Below, piece by piece: positions 8,188-16,422 of a stretch of 38,149 nt of DNA. Every line of letters starts with the position of its first letter. Position 1 is the stretch's first letter. The notes beneath the pieces are model-generated. The model did not search any database, was not told the origin of the DNA, and saw only the letters and a list, made by a program, of their open reading frames with translations. The position numbers and the translations under genes were made by a program. This DNA comes from Planctomycetota bacterium (GTDB lineage Bacteria; Planctomycetota; UBA1135; JACQFD01): the NCBI GenBank assembly GCA_016792805.1, contig JAEUHX010000001.1:1-38149 (forward strand), in the 5' to 3' direction.

Positions 8188-10206
8188 ATGCGCCTGCGCA
8201 CGTCGCTCCTGCTCCTCGGCCTGCTGGTGATTGCCACGACCGCGGCGGTTCCACTCTGGCTGGCGGCGGACCAGGCAGCTCCCCATGGCGACTACGTGAG
8301 GTATCTCACGACGACCCATCGGATCGCCGATGCGTTCTCCCATCCGGAGCGCGACCTGTTGACACGCGTGATGACGGCACACCCGCAGCCCTACCCGCCC
8401 CTCTTCGCTGCCGTCGCATCGCTCTTTCACCTCGCGGCGCCCGAATCGCTCGACGCTCCGGTGATGTCACAGATGTTCTTCCTCGCGCTGCTCGGCCTTG
8501 GCGCCTTTGGAATCGGGCGCGCGCTGCGTGGCCCGGGCACCGGCCTGCTTTCAGCGTTCCTGGTGCTCACCTCCACCCACGCTGCCGTCTACGGGCACCT
8601 CATGATGCTGGAGGTGCCGCTCGCCGCGCTGACGGCGCTTGCGGTCTGGTCCTACCTCGAGTCGGACGGATTCCGGTGGCTCGGCCCGTCGCTCGCTTGC
8701 GGCGCTCTTGCGGGCCTCGCCGTGCTCGTGAAGTGGAACGCCGTTTTCGCACTTCTTGGCATTGCCATTCTGTATGGGTTCCTGCTTCTGCGCCTCATCG
8801 CCGCCACCGCTCGAAAGCAGCCTGCCGGTGACCTGGGTCGCCGCGCCGTCCACGGCCTCGGAGCAGCGCTCGTCGCGGGAGTCGTCATCTTCCCGTGGGC
8901 GTGGCTGCGCCTCGGCGATCTGTGGCGATACACAGAGAACGTCCGCGTCCAGAATATCTATCATGTCGGCAGCGGACTTCTCGATCCTGCCTCCCTTCTC
9001 TACTACGCCCGGTCGCTCGACGTTGAACTGTCGGTGCCCCTTGCCTGGGCCACGGGCATCTCGGTGGCTGCCCTCCTTGCCGCTCTGGCGGCCCGCCGCG
9101 CGGGCTTCGATCTGCTGCCACTCAGCACCGTAGGGCGCGCCTGCGCGCTCCTCACGATCCTTTCAGCCGCATACATTTCAATCTCAGCAATTCCCGCGAA
9201 GGAGTCGCGCTACGCGGGCCCGCTCCTGCCGATGCTGGTGCCGATCACAGCCGCCGTACTCACCGGATTCGGGGCGCGTCGCGACGGCGCGAACTCACTC
9301 GCCGCCGCCGCGGTGCGTGGCGCGCCGATGGCAATTCTAGGAATTTGTGGAGTATTGGGCTACCTCGGCGCTTCCTTTGATCTGCTGGCGGGAGACGACC
9401 TGCGGCTTCGCGCGGTGCAGGTGCTGCAGCTGGGGCCGTTCGATCTTCGCTTGTATCAGCCCCACGATCCGCCGCTCCCATTCCAGCCTGCTCCGGGCCG
9501 CTCGGTCCTTCCGATCCTGCGCCTCAAGCACACTCCCGACCCGCGCAACCCCCATCCCACGCGCGCGCTCGAGGCGATCGACCGCGACCGCATGGCGGAG
9601 AAGGCCGATGTGTATGCGGTGACGCCGCAGCTGCTGCTGCATGCTTCAGGCCTCACTTATCTTGCTGAAGTCTTCGCGCCTGCGCTCACGATCTATGACG
9701 TTCAAGAGTACTTCGTTTCAAATCCCCGCGACGTGGAGTCTGCAGCCTTCTCTCCTTACACATACTGGGCCGCGACGCATCTGATCTTCGCACGCCACCG
9801 CGGCGGCCCAACGGACTTTGCCCGCTCACGATTTCCATTCACCTCCGGCTTCTCCGAGTATCTCGACCGACAGATGCCACAATTCCAGAAGCACTGGAAG
9901 CGCATTCACGCCTACGAGCCGTTCGCTGACCCCTTCGACCGGCGTATGGATTTCATCGTCGAAGTGTATCGTCGCGTCGAGCCAGCCGACGATGCCGAGA
10001 TCGCTGAGGTCCTCGACGCTGTGGACCGGTTCGACCGCGTGAAGACCGGCACCTGGGTCGAAGTGGCCATGGTGCACTCCCGGCAGGGGCGTCCGACCGA
10101 TGCGCTGCGCGTTCTGCGCGAAAAAGTAGCGAATCTCGACGGCTGCTCGCCGACGCACCGAGCCGAAGCCGTGCGCATGCGCGCCGCCCTCGAGTCGGCG
10201 CGCTGA
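8188..10206 (+). CDS. Membrane glycosyltransferase, PMT/ArnT-like (GT39/GT83 type)
   Basis: A 672-residue integral membrane protein. The N-terminal two thirds alternate hydrophobic helices with loops. The first loop carries HGDYVRY and, further on, QPYPPLF, in the place where this superfamily keeps acidic residues for metal and lipid-linked donor binding. Family members move sugars from polyprenyl phosphates to lipids, proteins or glycans outside the membrane. The last 200 or so residues are soluble and end in a helical segment (VAMVHSRQGRPTDALRVL) like a TPR. ATG at 8188 is preferred because the protein then starts with a membrane helix; GTG at 8152 would add twelve polar residues and overlap the divergent gene. 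No ribosome binding site is clear. The donor and acceptor are unknown. Confidence 0.75.
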   Translation: MRLRTSLLLLGLLVIATTAAVPLWLAADQAAPHGDYVRYLTTTHRIADAFSHPERDLLTRVMTAHPQPYPPLFAAVASLFHLAAPESLDAPVMSQMFFLALLGLGAFGIGRALRGPGTGLLSAFLVLTSTHAAVYGHLMMLEVPLAALTALAVWSYLESDGFRWLGPSLACGALAGLAVLVKWNAVFALLGIAILYGFLLLRLIAATARKQPAGDLGRRAVHGLGAALVAGVVIFPWAWLRLGDLWRYTENVRVQNIYHVGSGLLDPASLLYYARSLDVELSVPLAWATGISVAALLAALAARRAGFDLLPLSTVGRACALLTILSAAYISISAIPAKESRYAGPLLPMLVPITAAVLTGFGARRDGANSLAAAAVRGAPMAILGICGVLGYLGASFDLLAGDDLRLRAVQVLQLGPFDLRLYQPHDPPLPFQPAPGRSVLPILRLKHTPDPRNPHPTRALEAIDRDRMAEKADVYAVTPQLLLHASGLTYLAEVFAPALTIYDVQEYFVSNPRDVESAAFSPYTYWAATHLIFARHRGGPTDFARSRFPFTSGFSEYLDRQMPQFQKHWKRIHAYEPFADPFDRRMDFIVEVYRRVEPADDAEIAEVLDAVDRFDRVKTGTWVEVAMVHSRQGRPTDALRVLREKVANLDGCSPTHRAEAVRMRAALESAR

Positions 10207-10235
10207 TCGCCGCGAGTTCTGCAGTTCGTCAGAAG

Positions 10236-10270
10236 CTCATTCCTGCGCTTCTCGTTCCCTTCTCGCGACC
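10236..10270. repeat. Short T/C-rich repeat in a convergent gap
   Basis: Partner of 2580-2614 (27 of 35 positions match without gaps). It fills most of the 66-base gap between the convergent glycosyltransferase and gpmA genes. A small hairpin (TTCTG, eight bases, CAGAA) precedes it, so it could be part of a bidirectional transcript end. Confidence 0.4.
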
Positions 10271-10272
10271 TG

Positions 10273-11019
10273 CTATTTGGCTTTGCCCTGATTGGCGACG
10301 GCGGCCTGCGCCGCGGCCACCTTCGAGGCGTCGCCGAGATACCGCGAGCCCCTCGGTTTCAGATCGTCGCCGAGTTCATAGAAAAGCGGGATACCCGTCG
10401 GAATATTGAGCTCAAGAATATCCTTCTCGCTCACTCCATCGAGGAACTTCACCAGCGCACGCAGCGAATTGCCGTGCGCGGCCACAAGAACAGTCTTTCC
10501 CGAACGCAGCGCCGGCGCGATGGAATCCTCCCAGCAGGGAATCACGCGCGCGACCGTGTCCTTAAGCGATTCCGTCAACGGAATCTCCTCGGGGCGCAGC
10601 CCCGCGTATCGCCGGTCGCGGCCGGCCCACCGCTCGTCATCTCGGGTCATCGGCGGCGGAGGCACGTCGTAGGAGCGCCGCCAGATCTTCACTTGTGCCT
10701 CCCCGTGCTTCGCCGCGGTCTCTGCCTTGTCGAGCCCCTGCAGCGCGCCGTAATGCCGCTCGTTCAACCGCCAATCCTTCACCACAGGTATCCAGAGCTG
10801 CCCCAGCTCCTCGAGGGCCAAGTTCAGCGTTCGGATCGCGCGAGTCAGGAGCGACGTGTACGCCACGTCGAACTGGAATCCTTCGCGCGACAGAACCCGA
10901 CCCGCCTCGCGCGCCTCTTCGACCCCTTTTTCTGAGAGGGTCACATCTTTCCAGCCTGTGAAGCGATTCTCACGATTCCAGGTCGACTCACCGTGGCGAA
11001 GAAGAATGAGCTTTTTCAT
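10273..11019 (-). CDS. gpmA: 2,3-bisphosphoglycerate-dependent phosphoglycerate mutase
   Basis: A 248-residue cytoplasmic enzyme of glycolysis and gluconeogenesis that interconverts 3- and 2-phosphoglycerate. The histidine phosphatase signature RHGESTWN holds the phosphorylated H9. E87 in [11 protein letters not shown] and H182 in [11 protein letters not shown] complete the active site, and PPPPMTRDD and [11 protein letters not shown] are typical of the cofactor-dependent form. Length matches the family. The start is the ATG giving [10 protein letters not shown]. The gene begins 13 bases after the stop codon of the cyclodeaminase-type gene upstream, so the two are probably cotranscribed, although no functional tie is obvious. 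Confidence 0.97.
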   Translation of the reverse strand: MKKLILLRHGESTWNRENRFTGWKDVTLSEKGVEEAREAGRVLSREGFQFDVAYTSLLTRAIRTLNLALEELGQLWIPVVKDWRLNERHYGALQGLDKAETAAKHGEAQVKIWRRSYDVPPPPMTRDDERWAGRDRRYAGLRPEEIPLTESLKDTVARVIPCWEDSIAPALRSGKTVLVAAHGNSLRALVKFLDGVSEKDILELNIPTGIPLFYELGDDLKPRGSRYLGDASKVAAAQAAVANQGKAK

Positions 11020-11032
11020 GGGTTCGCCCGCC

Positions 11033-11647
11033 TTAGCCGATCGCGTTGCGGATCTGTGACAGCAAACGGTCCGCCTTCGCCAAGGCGGCATCGGCCGCAG
11101 CGAGCGCGGACTGAGCCTTCGCGGAGTCGGTCAACCCCGCGGCGTTGATCTTCACATTGGCGCGCGCCCCTTCCACCGCCGCGAGAAGGCAGGTTGCGCC
11201 GACGAACACGTCGCTCGCCAGATTCTTGTTCGACTTCGGCGCGAAGGAGGCCGCCAGCTCGAGCCCCGCGATGGCCACGTCGATCGTCTTTTGCGGCACA
11301 TCCATCGCCCCTTCCAGCGCGCGCTGAATCGCATCCGCGCGCGCCGCCTTCTCCGCGTCGGTCCCCTTCGGAAGTCCATAGGCAGCGGTCACGAGGTCGT
11401 AGGCCGCCGAGTCGGCATCCACCAGCGCCGTCGCGCGCGCCCGGAGGAGGTCGCAGCCACCGATCGTGTTGGCTGCGTCGGTCTCGACGGCCGCGTACTT
11501 CGCGCCCGAAGTGAACTGCGCTGCCATCGCCACAAGCCCAAGCCCGAGGGCGGCATTCAGGGCCGCTACCGAGCCGCCGCCTGGAGTCGGAGTCTTAGCA
11601 GCGAGCGTCGCGAGAAAGTTCCGGAGAGAGAGGTCGAGAAGTGCCAT
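11033..11647 (-). CDS. Cyclodeaminase/cyclohydrolase family folate enzyme (FTCD_C/FchA-like)
   Basis: A 204-residue protein, all helical by composition, with the family hallmark [17 protein letters not shown] near the N-terminus. Single-domain members of this length are formimidoyltetrahydrofolate cyclodeaminases or methenyltetrahydrofolate cyclohydrolases, cytoplasmic enzymes of one-carbon metabolism; sequence alone does not separate the two activities. ATG at 11647 gives MALLDLS, the usual family start; ATG four codons upstream (11659) is possible. It is the first gene of a two-gene minus-strand unit with gpmA. The 129 bases upstream are shared with the divergent membrane protein gene at 11777. 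Confidence 0.85.
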   Translation of the reverse strand: MALLDLSLRNFLATLAAKTPTPGGGSVAALNAALGLGLVAMAAQFTSGAKYAAVETDAANTIGGCDLLRARATALVDADSAAYDLVTAAYGLPKGTDAEKAARADAIQRALEGAMDVPQKTIDVAIAGLELAASFAPKSNKNLASDVFVGATCLLAAVEGARANVKINAAGLTDSAKAQSALAAADAALAKADRLLSQIRNAIG

Positions 11648-11776
11648 CGGCGGCAGCATACCGGCCCGTCGCGAAAGTGCCGGGCGCAGGCAGACCAGCA
11701 CATGGAGCTCTGCCCGCGGTACTCTCTCGGAGCCCCCCACCCAGAGTCCCGAGCCTTCCGCCGAAGAGCATCCTCG

Positions 11777-13852
11777 ATGTCGGCGCCTCATGACCCCGTG
11801 CGCGAGCGCTTTCCATGGCGCGGCCTCCTCCTTTGGCTCGCGATCGCGCTCGTTCTGCGGATCGGAACCAACCTATCGCGCGTCGACGAGAACCCTGCCG
11901 AAGGGCTCTATCGCGGCACGCTCGCCTACGCGTTCACGCTGGGGATGCCAGTCTGGCCAACCCATTGGTACGAGATTTCTCATGTGCCGGGCTCTTTTGT
12001 GGTGAGTCTGCTGGCGACACCTTTTTATGCACTGTTCGGTCCGACCACATTTGCGCTCCGCATGGCGGGGACGGTCTTCCATCTCGCAGGCGTGGCCGCT
12101 TGGTACTGCTTGCTCTACCGCCGCCTCGGACGCCGCGCCGCCCTCTTCGGAACGAGCCCTTTTGTGCTCGCTCCGGCGGGCTTCGCAAAAATGGCAGTGC
12201 TGAGCTACGGAGATCATTGCGAGAGCCTTCCCTTCTTCCTCGCAGCGGCGCTCTTCGCAATGGAGTGGGCCCATGGCCGCAGCCCGCGGCTCCTCGCTCA
12301 CGCCTTCGCTGCCGGGATTTTTGTATCTTTTGGAATCGGCTTCCACCTCCAAGGGGCGCTCGGCGTTGGCGCCGTTGCGGCGACATCCTTTTTATTGTCT
12401 CTCCCTCGGTACCGCGAGCCGCGATTCTATTTTGAGATCTTCTGTGGATTCCTGCCGGGGGTGGTCGTCGGAGCGCTGCCGCCTCTCCTTGGATATTTTG
12501 CAACCGGCAAGAGCTCCATCATGCTGTGGGGCTACAGCCCGACGAACCACCTCGCGGCAAGCGACTCCGTCGGGAAGTTCCTCGACCTCTGGCGCGACGG
12601 GTTCGCCTTCGCGTTTCAGACCCCGTTCCGCTGGCTGGCTGACGGCACGCTGCTGGCGAGCTATGGAGCGGCGCTGGCGCTCGGAGCCCTCGCAATGGCG
12701 GAACGACGACGCACCGGCCGCTCGCTTCGCGAGATCTTCGCCGCTGGCGGGTTCTTCTGGACCTATCCCGCCGTCTTTGCCTTCGTCTATGCCCGCAGCT
12801 CGAGTGCATTCCAGGTCGAAGGCGGTCTCAAGAATGCGCTGGAGGTCCGCTACGTCCTTCCGGTGCTCCCGTTTCTTTTATTGCCTTTGCCGCTCCTTGC
12901 GGCCCGCTTCGCCGACCGCGGGCGGCGCGCGGCGGCAGCCCTCGTTTTCGTGCCGTTTCTTGGCGTCGGAGCCTACGGATCGCTCTCGACGTGGGACATC
13001 GAGACGATCCTCCGAGAACCCGCGCGCCGCGGTTATCTGTGGGAAGAGTTCAACGGTCATTTTCTGTATGCTGCGCTCTCGGAGCCCAATCGCGCGGCGC
13101 TTCGGGAGACCGAGCGGACGCATCGCGGCGACAAGGATTCCGAGTTTCAGATCTCTGGATTCTTACAATCGCGCGCCGAGCTCTCGAAAGTCATTGAGAC
13201 GATCCGGCGGTACGACGACGCGCCCGAGTGGACGCTTCCGCTGCGCTACATACCGCCGCGCATTCCGCTCGCGCCGCCGCCTGGATTCACTCCCTCCAGC
13301 GCCGGGTCCTGGCTCGGGCAGCTCCCTGCGCGCCAGCGGGCCTTCGCATGTGTTGCCATTGGCGCCGCCCTCGTGACCTCAGGGGATCCGCGGCGCCATG
13401 ACCTGTCCCCTCTGCTCGCGGCGACGACCCCGGCGGATCACCAACTGATCGCGCGCGGAGTGGGGCTGAGCCTGCTCGATTTGTTCCCTCCGGGCGTCCC
13501 GGCTCGGCCGCGATTTTTCCGAGGAGCCTTCGCCGCGGCCCGCGTCACGCCGCTGCCTGAAGTGCTCGCGCGCGCCGACATCGGGTTCGGGTTCGGATTC
13601 CGCCTCGGAAAGGTGGTCAACGCGTACTACCTGCCCGGCGACCTAATCACCGAACAGGCGCAGTCCGGGTTTCCCGAAAGTTGGCAAGAGGGGTTCGCTC
13701 GCGGGCTCGGCGCTGGCTACCGGATGAGGTTCCTCACGCCCCCTCCAGGCGACCTCGACACCCCCGCGGTGCGCCACGTCGTGTCGATCCTCCGACCGCG
13801 CCTCGTGCCGGCGTTCCGCGCGGGATTCAGCGGCTCGCCCGACGCCCGGTAG
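11777..13852 (+). CDS. Multi-pass membrane protein, probably glycosyltransferase-like
   Basis: A 691-residue protein. The first 400 residues contain about ten hydrophobic segments; the rest is soluble. The first loop carries SRVDENPAEGLYRG, with acidic residues after the first helix as in GT-C-type glycosyltransferases, but no signature assigns it to a family. The soluble half has WQEGFARGLGAGY and WLGQLPARQRAFAC, which look like helical repeats that pack glycine and alanine. ATG at 11777 is chosen because it gives a short cytoplasmic tail followed by a helix, and upstream extension would overlap the divergent gene. It begins a long plus-strand run of genes. It is not obviously related to the membrane glycosyltransferase at 8188-10206. 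Confidence 0.6.
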   Translation: MSAPHDPVRERFPWRGLLLWLAIALVLRIGTNLSRVDENPAEGLYRGTLAYAFTLGMPVWPTHWYEISHVPGSFVVSLLATPFYALFGPTTFALRMAGTVFHLAGVAAWYCLLYRRLGRRAALFGTSPFVLAPAGFAKMAVLSYGDHCESLPFFLAAALFAMEWAHGRSPRLLAHAFAAGIFVSFGIGFHLQGALGVGAVAATSFLLSLPRYREPRFYFEIFCGFLPGVVVGALPPLLGYFATGKSSIMLWGYSPTNHLAASDSVGKFLDLWRDGFAFAFQTPFRWLADGTLLASYGAALALGALAMAERRRTGRSLREIFAAGGFFWTYPAVFAFVYARSSSAFQVEGGLKNALEVRYVLPVLPFLLLPLPLLAARFADRGRRAAAALVFVPFLGVGAYGSLSTWDIETILREPARRGYLWEEFNGHFLYAALSEPNRAALRETERTHRGDKDSEFQISGFLQSRAELSKVIETIRRYDDAPEWTLPLRYIPPRIPLAPPPGFTPSSAGSWLGQLPARQRAFACVAIGAALVTSGDPRRHDLSPLLAATTPADHQLIARGVGLSLLDLFPPGVPARPRFFRGAFAAARVTPLPEVLARADIGFGFGFRLGKVVNAYYLPGDLITEQAQSGFPESWQEGFARGLGAGYRMRFLTPPPGDLDTPAVRHVVSILRPRLVPAFRAGFSGSPDAR

Positions 13853-13892
13853 GTCCTCGGCGAGCACTGCGGTCGGGTATTCTCCGCCAGCC

Positions 13893-14810
13893 ATGGCCAG
13901 GATCCTCCTTCGCGCTCTCGCAGCCCTTTCGCTGTCGCTTCTCTCGATCGCCTGCCAGACGGTTCCGTACACGAACCGCACGCAGCTCGCACTCCACTCA
14001 GAGTCGGAGATGAATCAGCTCGGGCTCCAGGCCTTTCAACAGACGCTTTCCGAATCGAAGACAATCACCACGGGGCCACAATTCACCATGGTGAAGAAGG
14101 TCTCGGACCGCATCGCCGCCGCGGCCGAAAACCCCGAACCTGGCATGGAAAAGCCCGGTTATCAGTGGCAAGTGGCGCTGATCGACTCCCCACAAATCAA
14201 CGCATGGTGTCTGCCCGGCGGAAAGATGGGGGTCTACACCGGTATCCTCCCCGTGACGCAGGACGAGGCGGGCCTCGCAGTCGTGATGGGGCACGAAGTG
14301 GCACACGCCATCGCCCAGCATGGCAACGAGCGCATGTCGCAGGGGGTGCTCGCACAATTCGGACTCACTGCGGCCGACGCGTTCGCCGGGGTTGCAAAGA
14401 TGAGCCCGACGGCGCGCCAGGGACTCATGGAGATTCTTGGGGCCGGCACAAATGTGGCGATCATGCTGCCGTTCAGCCGATCCCATGAGAGCGAAGCCGA
14501 TCACATCGGGCTGATTCTGATGGCGAAGGCCGGATACGACCCGAGTGAAGCACCCAAGTTCTGGGAGCGCATGGCAAAGATGGCCGGCGGCGGCGGCACC
14601 CCCGAGTTCCTCTCGACGCACCCGTCGCACGAAACGCGCATCAAGGACCTCCAAGGGTGGATTCCGGAGGCGATGAAATATTACAAACCGGGAGGCACGG
14701 CGCCCGTAGCCCCGGTGAAGGGTCCACAGACCCCGGCGGGATCAGCGGCGCCGAGCGGCAGTGTCCCGAAGCCCAAGATTCCCTCGGGTGGCGGAATGTC
14801 ATCATTCTGA
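13893..14810 (+). CDS. M48-family metalloprotease, lipoprotein
   Basis: A 305-residue zinc protease of the LoiP/BepA-like group, which does quality control of envelope proteins. The signal peptide ends in a lipobox (LSIA before C21), so it should be lipid-anchored outside the cytoplasmic membrane. The zinc site is HEVAH (H134, E135, H138), with the further ligand supplied by the Glu in SHESEAD (about 198-203). The final THPSHETRI is the usual conserved end of the M48 domain. A proline, alanine and glycine-rich tail of about 45 residues follows and looks unstructured. It lies 40 bases after the membrane protein gene and 44 bases before glgA. Confidence 0.93.
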   Translation: MARILLRALAALSLSLLSIACQTVPYTNRTQLALHSESEMNQLGLQAFQQTLSESKTITTGPQFTMVKKVSDRIAAAAENPEPGMEKPGYQWQVALIDSPQINAWCLPGGKMGVYTGILPVTQDEAGLAVVMGHEVAHAIAQHGNERMSQGVLAQFGLTAADAFAGVAKMSPTARQGLMEILGAGTNVAIMLPFSRSHESEADHIGLILMAKAGYDPSEAPKFWERMAKMAGGGGTPEFLSTHPSHETRIKDLQGWIPEAMKYYKPGGTAPVAPVKGPQTPAGSAAPSGSVPKPKIPSGGGMSSF

Positions 14811-14854
14811 GCGTCGCGCCACGATCCACCGAGAACCCCTGAGCGAGATCCTTC

Positions 14855-16342
14855 ATGCGAATTGCGTTCGTCGCCCCCGAGAGTGATCCGATCCTGAAGG
14901 TGGGCGGCCTGGCCGATGTGGTGGGTTCGTTGCCCCGTGAGCTGCGAAAGCTCGGCCACGATGTCGAGATTTACATTCCACATTTCGGTGCCATGCGGCA
15001 CGGACACCTCGGGGAGCTCACGGATGAAGGAGCGGTGACCGTTCTGCAGGAGCCGCTGCCGGCCTCGGCGCGCGTCCTCGGAGCAACCGTCCGCGGGGTC
15101 CCCGTCCATCTGATCGATTGCCCGGAGCTCTTCGAGCGAGAGCCGCATCCTTACGGAAGCTACGACGACACGCCGGCTCGCTACGGATTCTTTGCACTCG
15201 CCGTGCTGGAGGCGATGTCGCGCGATGGGTGGACGCCCGACGCCATTCATCTGCACGATTGGACGACGGGGCTCCTCCCCGTTTATCGCTCTCTTCGTTA
15301 TAAAAACGGCCCGCTCGGCAAAGCGGGGATTCTCTTCACAATCCACAACGTGGCCCATCCCGGCTCCTGCAGCGCCGCGTGGATGCGCGCCCTCGGCCTT
15401 CCCTACGACCTATTCCGCTGGGACCAGCTCGAGTTTCAGGGAACATTGAGCTTTCTGAAGGGAGGCATCCTTTGGTCGACGATGGTGAGCACCGTCAGCC
15501 CCACCTATGCCAAGGAGATCCAGTGGCCTCCGCTCGGCTGCGGCATGGACGGAGTCTTGCGTTTCCGGACCCGAGATCTCGTCGGAATTGTGAACGGGAT
15601 CGACCCGGAGGTGTGGAATCCTGCGAAGCCCGCCGATCGAGATCGGGGACTCTGGGCCTCCTATGCGGTCGACGCCATGGAGGGAAAAGAGGTAAACCGG
15701 GCCATGCTGCGCCAGGAGCTCGGGCTCGCCGATGAGCCAGCCATGCCGCTCTTTGGATTCATCTCGCGGCTGGATCACCAAAAGGGAGTGAGCGCCCTCC
15801 TGGAGGCGATGCCACAATTTCTGGCGGGAGGCACGCAGCTCGCGGTGCTCGGCGACGGAGCCGATCACTATAGAAACGAGCTAAAGCGGCTCGCCGACCG
15901 CTTCCCGGGACACGTCGCGGGCGGCCTCGAATTCAATCCAGTGCTAGCGGAGCGCATCTACGCGGCGAGCGACTTCTTTTTGATGCCCTCAAAATTCGAG
16001 CCGTGTGGGCTCGCACAAATGATCGCCGCGCGCTACGGCTCCGTGCCGGTCGTGGCGCGCACGGGCGGCCTCGCCGACACAATCGTCGACGCCGACGAGA
16101 ACCGCGACGGAAACGGCTTCGTGTTCCCGACGCCCGTCAGCATGAATGACCAGGAATGGACCCCCATGGCCTCTGCCAGCCTGGCGGATGCGATTCGGCG
16201 GGCGTGGGGAGCGTGGTCCGATCGCGCGCGCTACGAGGCGCTTCGCCGACGCGCCATGCTCACTGATTTCTCGTGGCGCCGTTCCGCCGAGCGCTACGTC
16301 GAGGTCTACGAAGAGGCGGCGCGCCGCGAGCGAGCGGGGTAG
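14855..16342 (+). CDS. glgA: Glycogen synthase (ADP-glucose type)
   Basis: A 495-residue GT5 enzyme that moves glucose from ADP-glucose to the growing alpha-1,4-glucan. The N-terminal KVGGLADVVGSLP (K15 onward) is the ADP-glucose-binding loop. HLHDW, FTIHN and GCGMDG are conserved along the chain. The C-terminal half has SKFEPCGLAQM with the catalytic E382, followed by RTGGLADTI. Length is normal for bacterial GlgA. The enzyme making its substrate (glgC, 29984-31258) and a GH57 branching enzyme (28272-29987) are in the same window but in another transcription unit. The next gene starts 80 bases downstream on the same strand. Confidence 0.97.
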   Translation: MRIAFVAPESDPILKVGGLADVVGSLPRELRKLGHDVEIYIPHFGAMRHGHLGELTDEGAVTVLQEPLPASARVLGATVRGVPVHLIDCPELFEREPHPYGSYDDTPARYGFFALAVLEAMSRDGWTPDAIHLHDWTTGLLPVYRSLRYKNGPLGKAGILFTIHNVAHPGSCSAAWMRALGLPYDLFRWDQLEFQGTLSFLKGGILWSTMVSTVSPTYAKEIQWPPLGCGMDGVLRFRTRDLVGIVNGIDPEVWNPAKPADRDRGLWASYAVDAMEGKEVNRAMLRQELGLADEPAMPLFGFISRLDHQKGVSALLEAMPQFLAGGTQLAVLGDGADHYRNELKRLADRFPGHVAGGLEFNPVLAERIYAASDFFLMPSKFEPCGLAQMIAARYGSVPVVARTGGLADTIVDADENRDGNGFVFPTPVSMNDQEWTPMASASLADAIRRAWGAWSDRARYEALRRRAMLTDFSWRRSAERYVEVYEEAARRERAG

Positions 16343-16422
16343 CACGGGCGGCGAGATTTCGCTGCCGCGGCGACGTGGCGGGCTCGATGGAACCGGTCGG
16401 CGTCCCCCGCGCCGGCTCCACC

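Noticed and set aside
11291..11776. N-terminal extension of the membrane protein at 11777
   Set aside because: It would run through the divergent cyclodeaminase-type gene and adds Arg-rich sequence before the first membrane helix.
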